Origin: Pseudomonas turukhanskensis
GTDB taxonomy: Bacteria; Pseudomonadota; Gammaproteobacteria; Pseudomonadales; Pseudomonadaceae
NCBI RefSeq assembly: GCF_027922365.1
Contig: NZ_BSFN01000005.1
Coordinates: 300,531-364,530 of the forward strand
Reading direction: 5' to 3'
Length of the DNA stretch: 64,000 nucleotides
Made by a program: the position numbers and the translations under genes. The notes beneath the pieces are model-generated. The model did no database searches. It was not told the origin of the DNA and saw only the letters and a program-made list of their open reading frames with translations. Positions 52,687 through 60,081 of this stretch are shown piece by piece. The first letter of the stretch is position 1, and every line of letters begins with the position of its first letter.

Positions 52687-53745
52687 TCAGCACCCGGAGG
52701 TGGCGGCGCCGAGGCAGGTGTCTTGCCGCGGAATACCGTTGAAGGCCTGGTTAAAGTCGATATTGATCGGCGACACCATATTGCCGTTGGCGTCTTTGTA
52801 CTTGGGCATGTTCATGAACGCGCCTTTGAGGGCAGTCATAAAGCTGTTGCTGTCCAGGTCGCGCCAGGCCACGTCTTTGGTTTGCAGGGAAATGAAGAAA
52901 CCTTTGGTGGCGCCTTCGATCGCAGCCGTGCTGGCCGAGTCGGCCACGCCGAGGTTGCCCACCGGCAGCGATTTGAATTGGTCGAGGTTGAAGCAGGTCT
53001 GGATGCCCAGCAACGCGCAGTCCCCGGACTTGATGATGCCCAGCGCGACATCGGTGATCAGCGGCGCGCAGCCACTGGTACAGGTCAGGCCATCGCCATT
53101 CTTGATGCCGGCCTGGGTACCGCGCACCGGGTCGGCGGCGCCGCTGCTGTTTACCAGTTGCGCATCGGCCTCCAGCACGCTGGTGGTGTAAATGCCGCCT
53201 ATGCCCAACACCAGTTTCTGCCCCACGCTGGCCACGTCGTAAATGGCTTGCCCGGTGCCTTTGATATGCACCGGCACATTGCCGGTAAGGCTGGCGATAT
53301 CGCCGGACAGCGTGCCTTTGGCTTCGCCAAAACCGATGCGCACGCCGATCACCTTGTTGCCCTCGTAGGCCAGTTCGATAAACGGGTTGGCGATTTTGAA
53401 GGCATTGATGCTGTCATCGGCGTTGACGGTGCCGAGGGCAAAGTTGTTGATCAGGATGTCCGAGGAGCCGGCCACTTCACCCGGCCGCGTGGTGCTGTCG
53501 TTGTACTGGCCGAGCTGGAGCTTTTTCATGTTCAGCTGGGTGTCGAGGTTCACCCCCAGATTGACCCGCGTGTAATTGATGCCGGCATTGGCGTCGGTGG
53601 TCAGGTTGATAAACGCCTGCCCGGTGACATTCGACAGCTCGTTATCGGCCAACGCCTCCAGCTTGGCCTGGGCCGAGCCAGCCATCAGGGCGGTGGTGAG
53701 CAGAGCAAGTTGACCAAGTGCGGCAAGGCTACGGGTCGGGCGCAT
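52687..53745 (-). CDS. Secreted protein with the shared GQ-G motif, first of a cluster
   Basis: A 352-residue exported protein and the first gene of the operon. A signal peptide (to about residue 27, ending AQA) is followed by KLEALADNELSNVTGQAF. The mature part is beta-rich (GVNLDTQLNMKKLQLGQY, NPFIELAYEGNKVIGVRIGF) with six cysteines, including the terminal one. The start ATG 53745 has AAGGA seven bases upstream; a longer frame exists but adds charged residues before the signal peptide. Function unknown. Confidence 0.75.
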   Translation of the reverse strand: MRPTRSLAALGQLALLTTALMAGSAQAKLEALADNELSNVTGQAFINLTTDANAGINYTRVNLGVNLDTQLNMKKLQLGQYNDSTTRPGEVAGSSDILINNFALGTVNADDSINAFKIANPFIELAYEGNKVIGVRIGFGEAKGTLSGDIASLTGNVPVHIKGTGQAIYDVASVGQKLVLGIGGIYTTSVLEADAQLVNSSGAADPVRGTQAGIKNGDGLTCTSGCAPLITDVALGIIKSGDCALLGIQTCFNLDQFKSLPVGNLGVADSASTAAIEGATKGFFISLQTKDVAWRDLDSNSFMTALKGAFMNMPKYKDANGNMVSPINIDFNQAFNGIPRQDTCLGAATSGC

Positions 53746-54066
53746 GGCGATGTCCTTATTCTTATTGTGGCCGGATTCATCGGCGCCAACGCGCGGCACG
53801 AATCCACGGCATCACTATAAGAAGCTCGGCGACAACACACGCCCGACCCATAGTCGAGTTTGCAGCCGGGAATGTGGGCGAGCGGGCGGGTGACTGTTAC
53901 GCAAGAACACACTGGCGTAACGCCACCTTTTTTGCCGGGCGCACTGCAGGCGCGAGCTTGCTCGCGAATCCTGGAAACAAAGGGCTCAAGGGGTGGTTGT
54001 GCGGTTCGCGACCAAGGTCGCTCCTACACAACCGCCGCAGCCCAGGCCGGCGCGCAGGGCTTGGGT
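53746..54066. other. Intergenic region with a divergent REP pair
   Basis: About 320 bases upstream of the secreted-protein operon. It should contain that operon's leftward promoter near 53800-53880. The part at 53947-54028 is the REP pair described separately. No gene was seen. Confidence 0.5.
53947..54028. repeat. Mosaic REPIN with two different REP halves
   Basis: CAGGCGCGAGCTTGCTCGCG at 53947 is the REP type of 13151, but its partner TTCGCGACCAAGGTCGCTCC at 54005-54024 (followed by TACA) carries a different core (GACCAAGGTC in place of GAGCTTGCTC). The two halves keep the same outer bases and inverted orientation. Confidence 0.75.
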
Positions 54067-54675
54067 TTAGTGCTGGCGAAACAGGGCGATCAGGTGATCG
54101 GCAATAGCGCCGTTGATGGCATCGACACTGAGCTTGGAGCTGTTGCCCAGCTTGGCGGGGTTGATGCGGTGCAGGTGCAAGGATGGCATGCGCGCTTCGT
54201 ACTCGCGCAAGTCGCCTTTGATCAGCACCGGCAGAAAGGTTTCGCCCTTGGCCTGGTAGCGCTGGATCAGCAGCTTGAGGCCTTCCTGAAACGGCAATTC
54301 CTTGGACGCGACCAGTTTGTGCTCGCCGGGAATTTTCAGGTACAGGCCGGTGTAGCCCATGGTTTCGCCGGGCAGGATATGGATACCGGTGGGCTCCACG
54401 GCGTCGGCCGGTACGTCGTTGAAGGTGTCGTGCCAGGCTTGTTCATCGGGAAGGATGGTGATGCTGCCCTCCTCGTTTTCCGGGACCACGAAGCTGTAGT
54501 TGCTGTAGAGCTTTTCGACGTAGCTGGAATAGATGCACAGGCGGTTTTCAAAGCGCTGCAAAAAAGCCACGGCTTCACGGCGGTCGGTGATGGCGTCCAG
54601 GTCCCAGTCGAGATCGCTTTGGCGTTCCAACTCGTCCCAACGGGCTTGGGCATAGGCGGCAGTATCGGCGGGCAT
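54067..54675 (-). CDS. Hypothetical protein, about 202 residues
   Basis: I do not recognise this protein. It is acidic, soluble and without signal peptide: helical N-terminus (AAYAQARWDELERQSDLDWD), central GSITILPDEQAWHDTFNDVP, GIHILPGETMGYTGLYLKIP and a C-terminal helix (DAINGAIADHLIALFRQH). The start ATG 54675 has GGAA before it; ATGs up to 54738 are possible but run into repeat-like sequence. It lies downstream of a MITE-like element. Confidence 0.6.
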   Translation of the reverse strand: MPADTAAYAQARWDELERQSDLDWDLDAITDRREAVAFLQRFENRLCIYSSYVEKLYSNYSFVVPENEEGSITILPDEQAWHDTFNDVPADAVEPTGIHILPGETMGYTGLYLKIPGEHKLVASKELPFQEGLKLLIQRYQAKGETFLPVLIKGDLREYEARMPSLHLHRINPAKLGNSSKLSVDAINGAIADHLIALFRQH

Positions 54676-55146
54676 GGGCGTTCCAGAAAGTGCAGATGCC
54701 AACTGCATCGCAGAAAACATGCCAAGCGATTCAAGCACTTGAAACGCAGGCTTGGCGGGTAACAGGTTTGAAACACAGGTTCGCAGGCGGGCGCAAACTG
54801 CCGAAATTGGTCACTTTTTTCGGTTCGTCACCACGCGTGATGCTTTTGACGGCCCCTCACCCCCGGCCCCTCTCCCGCAAGCGGGCGAGGGGTGACGTAT
54901 GGCAGCCGCTTCACTCCAATCGGCCCCCTCTCCCGCGTGCGGGAGAGGGTTTGGGTGAGGGGCTTTTGATCTACCCATGTGATCTGCCCGCCGCTTCAGG
55001 AGGCCGAGTGGAGGTACGGCGTAACGAAGAACACCACAGCCCAAAACCATCCGCTCCCCCCTTTGATCCACCAACACTAAATCCCGCTCCCGCCATGCAG
55101 TACAATCGCGACCTTTGCCCCACCCCAACCCAAGAAACGAGTGCAC
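54676..55146. other. Intergenic region before mksF with a repeat element
   Basis: About 470 bases between the divergent hypothetical gene and mksF. It contains the inverted-repeat element 54851-54963; the rest has no gene. The mksFEB promoter must lie here, probably between 54965 and 55120, but I could not identify boxes. Confidence 0.5.
54851..54963. repeat. MITE-like element with GGCCCCTCACCC ends
   Basis: GGCCCCTCACCC at about 54851 is mirrored by GGGTGAGGGGC ending at 54963. Inside are two further palindromes, CCCCTCTCCCGCAAGCGGGC-GAGGGG and CCCTCTCCCGCGTGCGGGAG-AGGG, so the element is a nested pair of hairpins of about 113 bases without coding capacity. Confidence 0.8.
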
Positions 55147-56388
55147 ATGATCGAGCCCAAGCGCGTATTGCGCGCCCTCGCTGAACACTGGACGTTACTC
55201 GAACCGCTCTGTGAGCGTTTCGACCAAGGCACCATGAGCCTGATCGAGTTGCGCGCCCAGCTGGCGGTGCAACTGGTGGACAGCACCCCCGTCGAAATCA
55301 CCAACCTGCTGGATATCTGGATTCGCCTCGACATCCTGGTGCCGGTGGCCAAAAGCCCGAACCGCTTCGAGCTCAATGCCCAGATCCACGATTTTCTTGC
55401 CTACCTGCGCCGCGAACACCGCCTGGGCCTGTGCCTGGAAATCGAGGCCTACCTGCGCCACCTCGAACGCCTGGCGGGTTATATCCAGGACGCCTTCGAA
55501 ATACGCGATGCCAACGACCTGGCCCGCCAGCTGCGGCTGCTGGATATGCGCGTGCGCGATGTGCTGAAAAAACTCGCCAATGACGAGCAGGCACTGGTGG
55601 GCGTGGCCGATCGGGCCAAGACCAGCGACCGGCAGATTCCGCTGCGCCAACGCTATGCCGAAGTGCTGGCGACCTGGGACGAATATGTCGAGCCGATGAT
55701 TCAGCTGGTGAACGCCGACGGTGCCTTCGAGCAGGGCGTACGCCGTGTTGAACAGGTGCTGTTGAAGCTGCTGAGCGAGCAACATCGTCTGGGCCAATTG
55801 GTGGACGACGATCTGCTGCTACGCACCCACGCGCGCATTCTGGAAATGCAGACCACCGCGCAACTGACCCTGCGCCGCGCCCGCGAGCTGTTGCTGCCGC
55901 TGCGCGAAGAAGCGCGCCGGCATAACGCGGTAACCCGTGGTGCCGCGCTGGCGTTGTCGGCCATTCGCCGCAAGGGCTTGGACGCCGTACCGCAGGCGGC
56001 CTTGCCGTTGTTCACGCGGCCGCAGAGCACCTTTCTCGGCACCACCGGCCAGGTGGAGTCGTATGTGTATGCCTTGGCTCGCTTCGAACCCAAACCCACG
56101 CAATTCCCCAAGGCCAGCGGCACGCGCAAGGGCGAGGCCCCGCAGGCGCCGCGCACCGCTCGGGAAATGCTCGAGCGCTGCCAGAGCGCGCTGCCGATGC
56201 CGGACCTGATGGTCTGGCTGCTGGAGCAGGAGCCGACCGGCGCCACCGACGAATTGCTGTATTGGTTCTCGCGCCTCTCGCGCGACGGCCGCTTTCAGCG
56301 CGAACGCCTGGAGCGCCGCGATTACCACACCGCCGAGCACCAGGTCAGCCTGTGCTCGTACGCCTTGGTGGCCAACACCCATGCGTGA
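55147..56388 (+). CDS. mksF: MksF kleisin-like subunit of the MksBEF condensin
   Basis: A 413-residue protein, the kleisin of the MukBEF-like SMC complex that compacts chromosomes. It has an N-terminal winged-helix-like domain (MIEPKRVLRALAEHWTLLEP, FELNAQIHDFLAYLRREHRL), a long helical middle and a C-terminal winged-helix-like part (LLYWFSRLSRDGRFQRERLE). The order mksF-mksE-mksB is that of P. aeruginosa PA4684-PA4686. ATG 55147 is preferred to GTG 55141. It is followed by mksE after 30 bases. Confidence 0.88.
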   Translation: MIEPKRVLRALAEHWTLLEPLCERFDQGTMSLIELRAQLAVQLVDSTPVEITNLLDIWIRLDILVPVAKSPNRFELNAQIHDFLAYLRREHRLGLCLEIEAYLRHLERLAGYIQDAFEIRDANDLARQLRLLDMRVRDVLKKLANDEQALVGVADRAKTSDRQIPLRQRYAEVLATWDEYVEPMIQLVNADGAFEQGVRRVEQVLLKLLSEQHRLGQLVDDDLLLRTHARILEMQTTAQLTLRRARELLLPLREEARRHNAVTRGAALALSAIRRKGLDAVPQAALPLFTRPQSTFLGTTGQVESYVYALARFEPKPTQFPKASGTRKGEAPQAPRTAREMLERCQSALPMPDLMVWLLEQEPTGATDELLYWFSRLSRDGRFQRERLERRDYHTAEHQVSLCSYALVANTHA

Positions 56389-56418
56389 GCCCGTAGCCCT
56401 CTTTAAAGAATCCTGTGT

Positions 56419-57168
56419 ATGAATATTGACCTGTCCGAACTGAGCCAACTGGCGCCGATCTTTCGCGAGCTGTTCAAGGGTTACCACGTCAGCCACCGCG
56501 ACGCCGAGCTGTACAGCCAATTGTCGAACCAGCAGGACGCCTACCGCGCCCTGTTTCGCGCCCTGGGTTACGAGCTGGTGTGCGATACCCGCGGTTTCTA
56601 CTACTTCGTGCCCGAGCAGATGGGCGCCCAGGTGAACAAGACGGCCCAGCGCCTGGCACTGTTCACCTTCATTCTGGTGGAGCACCTCGCCGACCAAGGC
56701 CGCGACCCGCTGGCCGTGCTGGACGGCGGCAGCCTGGGCCGCGATGAGTTGCCACCGCTGCTGGAAAAATACCGCGACCTGTTTTTGCAGGCCGAAGTCA
56801 CCACGCAGGAAGAGCTGGAAGAAAAGGTGATGCGCCGCATGACCCAACTGGGTTTTGCCAGCGAGGACAACGGCATCTACCGCTTCCTGCCGCCGATGCA
56901 CCGCTTCCTTGATGTGTGCCTGTCGGTGCAGCAAGACCGCGACCTGGCCGCCAGCCTGCACAGCGTTTTGCCTCTGCCGACCCCGGCGCTGGTGGATGAC
57001 GACAGCGGCGACGAGATTCTGGTGATCGACACCGACCCCGATGACGACATTCCGGTATTGCCAACCGCGGCCACACAACTGCCGGCCGTTGTCGAAGAAG
57101 AAAGCGAAGAACAAGCCCTGGCCCGCGCCCTGGCTGAAGAACGGGCCAATCAGGAGATCGATGCATGA
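56419..57168 (+). CDS. mksE: MksE subunit of the MksBEF condensin
   Basis: A 249-residue MukE-like protein, the winged-helix regulator that binds the kleisin MksF. It starts MNIDLSELSQLAPIFRELFK and contains AYRALFRALGYELVCDTRGF and the block VMRRMTQLGFASEDNGIYRF, typical of MksE/MukE. The last 50 residues are an acidic, low-complexity tail (DDDSGDEILVIDTDPDDDIP). Its stop overlaps the mksB start by four bases (ATGA). Confidence 0.9.
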   Translation: MNIDLSELSQLAPIFRELFKGYHVSHRDAELYSQLSNQQDAYRALFRALGYELVCDTRGFYYFVPEQMGAQVNKTAQRLALFTFILVEHLADQGRDPLAVLDGGSLGRDELPPLLEKYRDLFLQAEVTTQEELEEKVMRRMTQLGFASEDNGIYRFLPPMHRFLDVCLSVQQDRDLAASLHSVLPLPTPALVDDDSGDEILVIDTDPDDDIPVLPTAATQLPAVVEEESEEQALARALAEERANQEIDA

Positions 57169-59987
57169 GCCAGGAACGCTACGGTATCCGCCGCTTCGCC
57201 CTGCTGAACACCGCCGGTTACAGCCTGGGTTTGTTCCCGCTGGAACAGCCGCTGTCGGTATACGGCGCCAACAACCTCGGTAAAAGCGCCTCGATCAACG
57301 CCCTGCAGTTTCCGATTCTGGCGCGTATGTCGGACATGAGCTTCGGCAAGTACAGCCTTGAGGCCTCGCGCAAGTTCTACTTCGCCAGCGACACCAGCTA
57401 CATCCTCGTGGAAGTCGCCCTGCCCCACGGCCCACATGTGATCGGCGTGGCCGGTCGCGGCCCGGGTGGCGGCTTTGGTCACCAGTTCTTCGCCTATGCC
57501 GGCGAGTTGCACCTGGAGCATTACCAGAAAAACGGCACCTGCCTGCGCCAACGCGAGCTGTTTGCCAACCTGGAGCGCGAGAACATCAAGGCCTACGAGC
57601 TCAAGCCCGAAGAACTGCGGCGTTTGCTGGTGGGCGGGCATACCTCCATTCCCCTGGACCTGACCCTGATTCCACTGCGCTCCACCAGTGAGCAGAGCCT
57701 GAAGACCTTCCGCGCGTTGTTTATCAACCTGCTGCACATGCGCGAAATCACCGCGGCCAAACTCAAGCAGCTGTTCCTCGATGCGTTCGAGCACAGCCTG
57801 CGCTCCGGCAGCGTCGATTACATTGCCGCGTGCGAAGAAGCCTTCCGCGATGTGCGCCGTATGGAAGCGGACTACCAATCGCTGGTGGCCGCCGGCCCGC
57901 TGGTTGAAGCCTTGAGTGCGGGTGTGGCCCAGCGTGAAGTGCTGCGCGGCAAGCTGCACCGCATTTCGCCCCTGCTCGACTCGCTACTTGGCACCTGGCA
58001 GGACTATGCCGGTGCGCGCCGCGAAGAATTGGTGATTCAGGCCGAGCATTACCGTGGCGAGCAGAATGGCTTGCAACAGAACCAGCGTGGCGGCACCCAG
58101 GAGCTGATGCGTCTGGAGCGTGAGATCAGCGAAATTCAACGCTGGCTCGGCGAGTTCGGCGTGCTCAAGCAGCGCTTTGCTCTGGTCGACAATGCCCAGG
58201 TGCTGGAGCAGCAATTGCTGGCGGCCAAGGACGCCCACGATGAACTGGCCGGTGCCCTGGCACAGTCGCGGCAGTTCAGCAGCGAAGACCTGGACGAGCG
58301 TCTGCGCGACCTGGAAAAACGCCTGAAATCGGTGCGTCAGCAACTCGAACATGCCGACAACAACAGCTACGCACGGCTGCGTGAAGAATTCAGCCAGCAG
58401 GATGTCGAGCGCCTGATGCGTCTGTTCAACGGCGCGCTGTTCAGCCTGCCGTTGGGCGAGCACGGCATTGGTCTGGATGAAGACGGCAAGTGGGTCAAAT
58501 CGCTGGAGGTGATTCTCGACGGCTTCAAAGCCGAGCGGTTCGAAGTGCCGGGCCTTTCCATCGACCTGAGCCATATCGAGCCGCCAGCACTGCAAGCCTT
58601 GGCCGACCGCGCCGCCTTGCGCGACCAGAAAGAGCGCTTGGAGAAGGAGCTCAAGCAGCTCAAGACCCAGCAGAGCGTTGCGTCCGACCGTGCCGCGAGC
58701 AAGGCGCAAGCCGAAGGCTTGTACAACCAGGTATTGGATGCGCAGAAAGCCCTGGAAGACTTCCGCCGCAGCCAGACCCTGGCCGTGGAAGAGCCGGGCA
58801 AGCTCGAACAATTGGCGCAGGCCGAGGCCGCGCAGGATGACCTGAAGCGCGCCAGTGACGCGTTTACCGAGCGGGTTCAGCAGTTGTCGGCCAAGTTGCA
58901 GTTGGTGGGCCGGCAGTTGGCTGATCTGGAAGCCAAGGAGCGCACCCTGGAAGATGCCTTGCGCCGCCGCCAGCTGCTACCGGCCAACCTGCCGTTCGGC
59001 ACGCCCTTTATGGAGCCGGTGGACGACTCGCTGGATAACCTGCTGCCGCTGCTCAACGATTACCAGGACGCGTGGCAAAGCCTGCAGCGCATCGATGGCC
59101 AGATTGATGCGCTGTATGCGCAGATCCGCCTCAAGGGCGTGGCCAAGTTCGACAGCGAAGATGATGTAGAGCGCCGCCTGCACCTGCTGGTGAACGCCTA
59201 TGCCCACCGTCAGGACGAAGCCCTGACCCTAGCCAAGGCGCGTCGCGCGGCCGTTACCGATATCGCGCGCACCTTGCGCAATATCCGCAGCGACTACGAC
59301 AACCTGGAACACCAGTTGGCGTTGTTCAACCGCGAGATCAACCGTCGCCAGGTATCGAACCTGGAAAGCTTCCGCATCGTGCTCGCGCCGAACAAGGATG
59401 CGCTCAAGCATATCGACCAGATCATCCACAGCGCCGGGCAGTATGAGGAAGGCGAAACACTGAGCGTGTTCGACCTCAATCAGTCGGCCGATCAGGACGT
59501 GCGCAACGAGGAAGCCAAGGAGTACCTGGCGCGCCTGGTAGCCGCCAACCATAACCAGTTGGGCCTCAAGGATCTGTTCGAGCTGGCGTTCGAGATCACC
59601 AAGGTTGGCGGGCAGCCGATCGTGCACACCGACATCGATGGCGCCGCCTCCAACGGCACCACCATGACCATCAAGGCGCTGACCAACATGTACCTGTTGC
59701 TGCACCTGATGGACCGCGAGCAGGCCGGCAAAGTACGCCTGCCGTACTACCTGGACGAAGCGGCGGACATCGACGAACGCAACCAGCAGGCGCTGATCGA
59801 AACCAGCCTGCAGTTAGGCTTTGTGCCGATTCTGGCCAGTGTGAAACCGCAGGTGTGCGCCCATGTGGCCATCGACCTGGAAGGCGGTAGCGGGCCCAAT
59901 GGCATTTATATCGATGAGGCGGATTGGAAGTACATTCGCCGGCATGAGCCGGTGGTGAAGGCCGAGGCAGAGGTTGAGCCGGCGTAA
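57165..59987 (+). CDS. mksB: MksB SMC-like ATPase of the MksBEF condensin
   Basis: A 940-residue SMC-type protein, shorter than MukB. The Walker A loop is GANNLGKSA at residues 34-42. Two long coiled-coil arms (about 260-380 and 460-660) flank a hinge-like region. The C-terminal head has a DE pair (residues 864-865 in PYYLDEAADIDERNQ) for the Walker B and catalytic glutamate. Signature-like GTTMTIKALTNMYLLLHL lies before it. In P. aeruginosa this complex contributes to chromosome compaction alongside SMC-ScpAB. No mksG-like nuclease gene adjoins it. A REPIN separates it from the convergent transport operon. Confidence 0.92.
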   Translation: MSQERYGIRRFALLNTAGYSLGLFPLEQPLSVYGANNLGKSASINALQFPILARMSDMSFGKYSLEASRKFYFASDTSYILVEVALPHGPHVIGVAGRGPGGGFGHQFFAYAGELHLEHYQKNGTCLRQRELFANLERENIKAYELKPEELRRLLVGGHTSIPLDLTLIPLRSTSEQSLKTFRALFINLLHMREITAAKLKQLFLDAFEHSLRSGSVDYIAACEEAFRDVRRMEADYQSLVAAGPLVEALSAGVAQREVLRGKLHRISPLLDSLLGTWQDYAGARREELVIQAEHYRGEQNGLQQNQRGGTQELMRLEREISEIQRWLGEFGVLKQRFALVDNAQVLEQQLLAAKDAHDELAGALAQSRQFSSEDLDERLRDLEKRLKSVRQQLEHADNNSYARLREEFSQQDVERLMRLFNGALFSLPLGEHGIGLDEDGKWVKSLEVILDGFKAERFEVPGLSIDLSHIEPPALQALADRAALRDQKERLEKELKQLKTQQSVASDRAASKAQAEGLYNQVLDAQKALEDFRRSQTLAVEEPGKLEQLAQAEAAQDDLKRASDAFTERVQQLSAKLQLVGRQLADLEAKERTLEDALRRRQLLPANLPFGTPFMEPVDDSLDNLLPLLNDYQDAWQSLQRIDGQIDALYAQIRLKGVAKFDSEDDVERRLHLLVNAYAHRQDEALTLAKARRAAVTDIARTLRNIRSDYDNLEHQLALFNREINRRQVSNLESFRIVLAPNKDALKHIDQIIHSAGQYEEGETLSVFDLNQSADQDVRNEEAKEYLARLVAANHNQLGLKDLFELAFEITKVGGQPIVHTDIDGAASNGTTMTIKALTNMYLLLHLMDREQAGKVRLPYYLDEAADIDERNQQALIETSLQLGFVPILASVKPQVCAHVAIDLEGGSGPNGIYIDEADWKYIRRHEPVVKAEAEVEPA

Positions 59988-59994
59988 CGGCTAG

Positions 59995-60070
59995 TCGCGG
60001 CTGAAGCCGCTCCTACGAGATCGCGCAATTCCAACGATTTGCACGCCTGTAGGAGCGGATTCAGCCGCGA
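59995..60070. repeat. REPIN between convergent genes
   Basis: TCGCGGCTGAAGCCGCTCCT from 59995 and the inverted GTAGGAGCGGATTCAGCCGC ending at about 60070 flank a 30-base spacer. It sits between the stops of mksB and the MCE-protein gene and may act as a shared terminator. Confidence 0.9.
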
Positions 60071-60081
60071 TGCTTTTCGGC

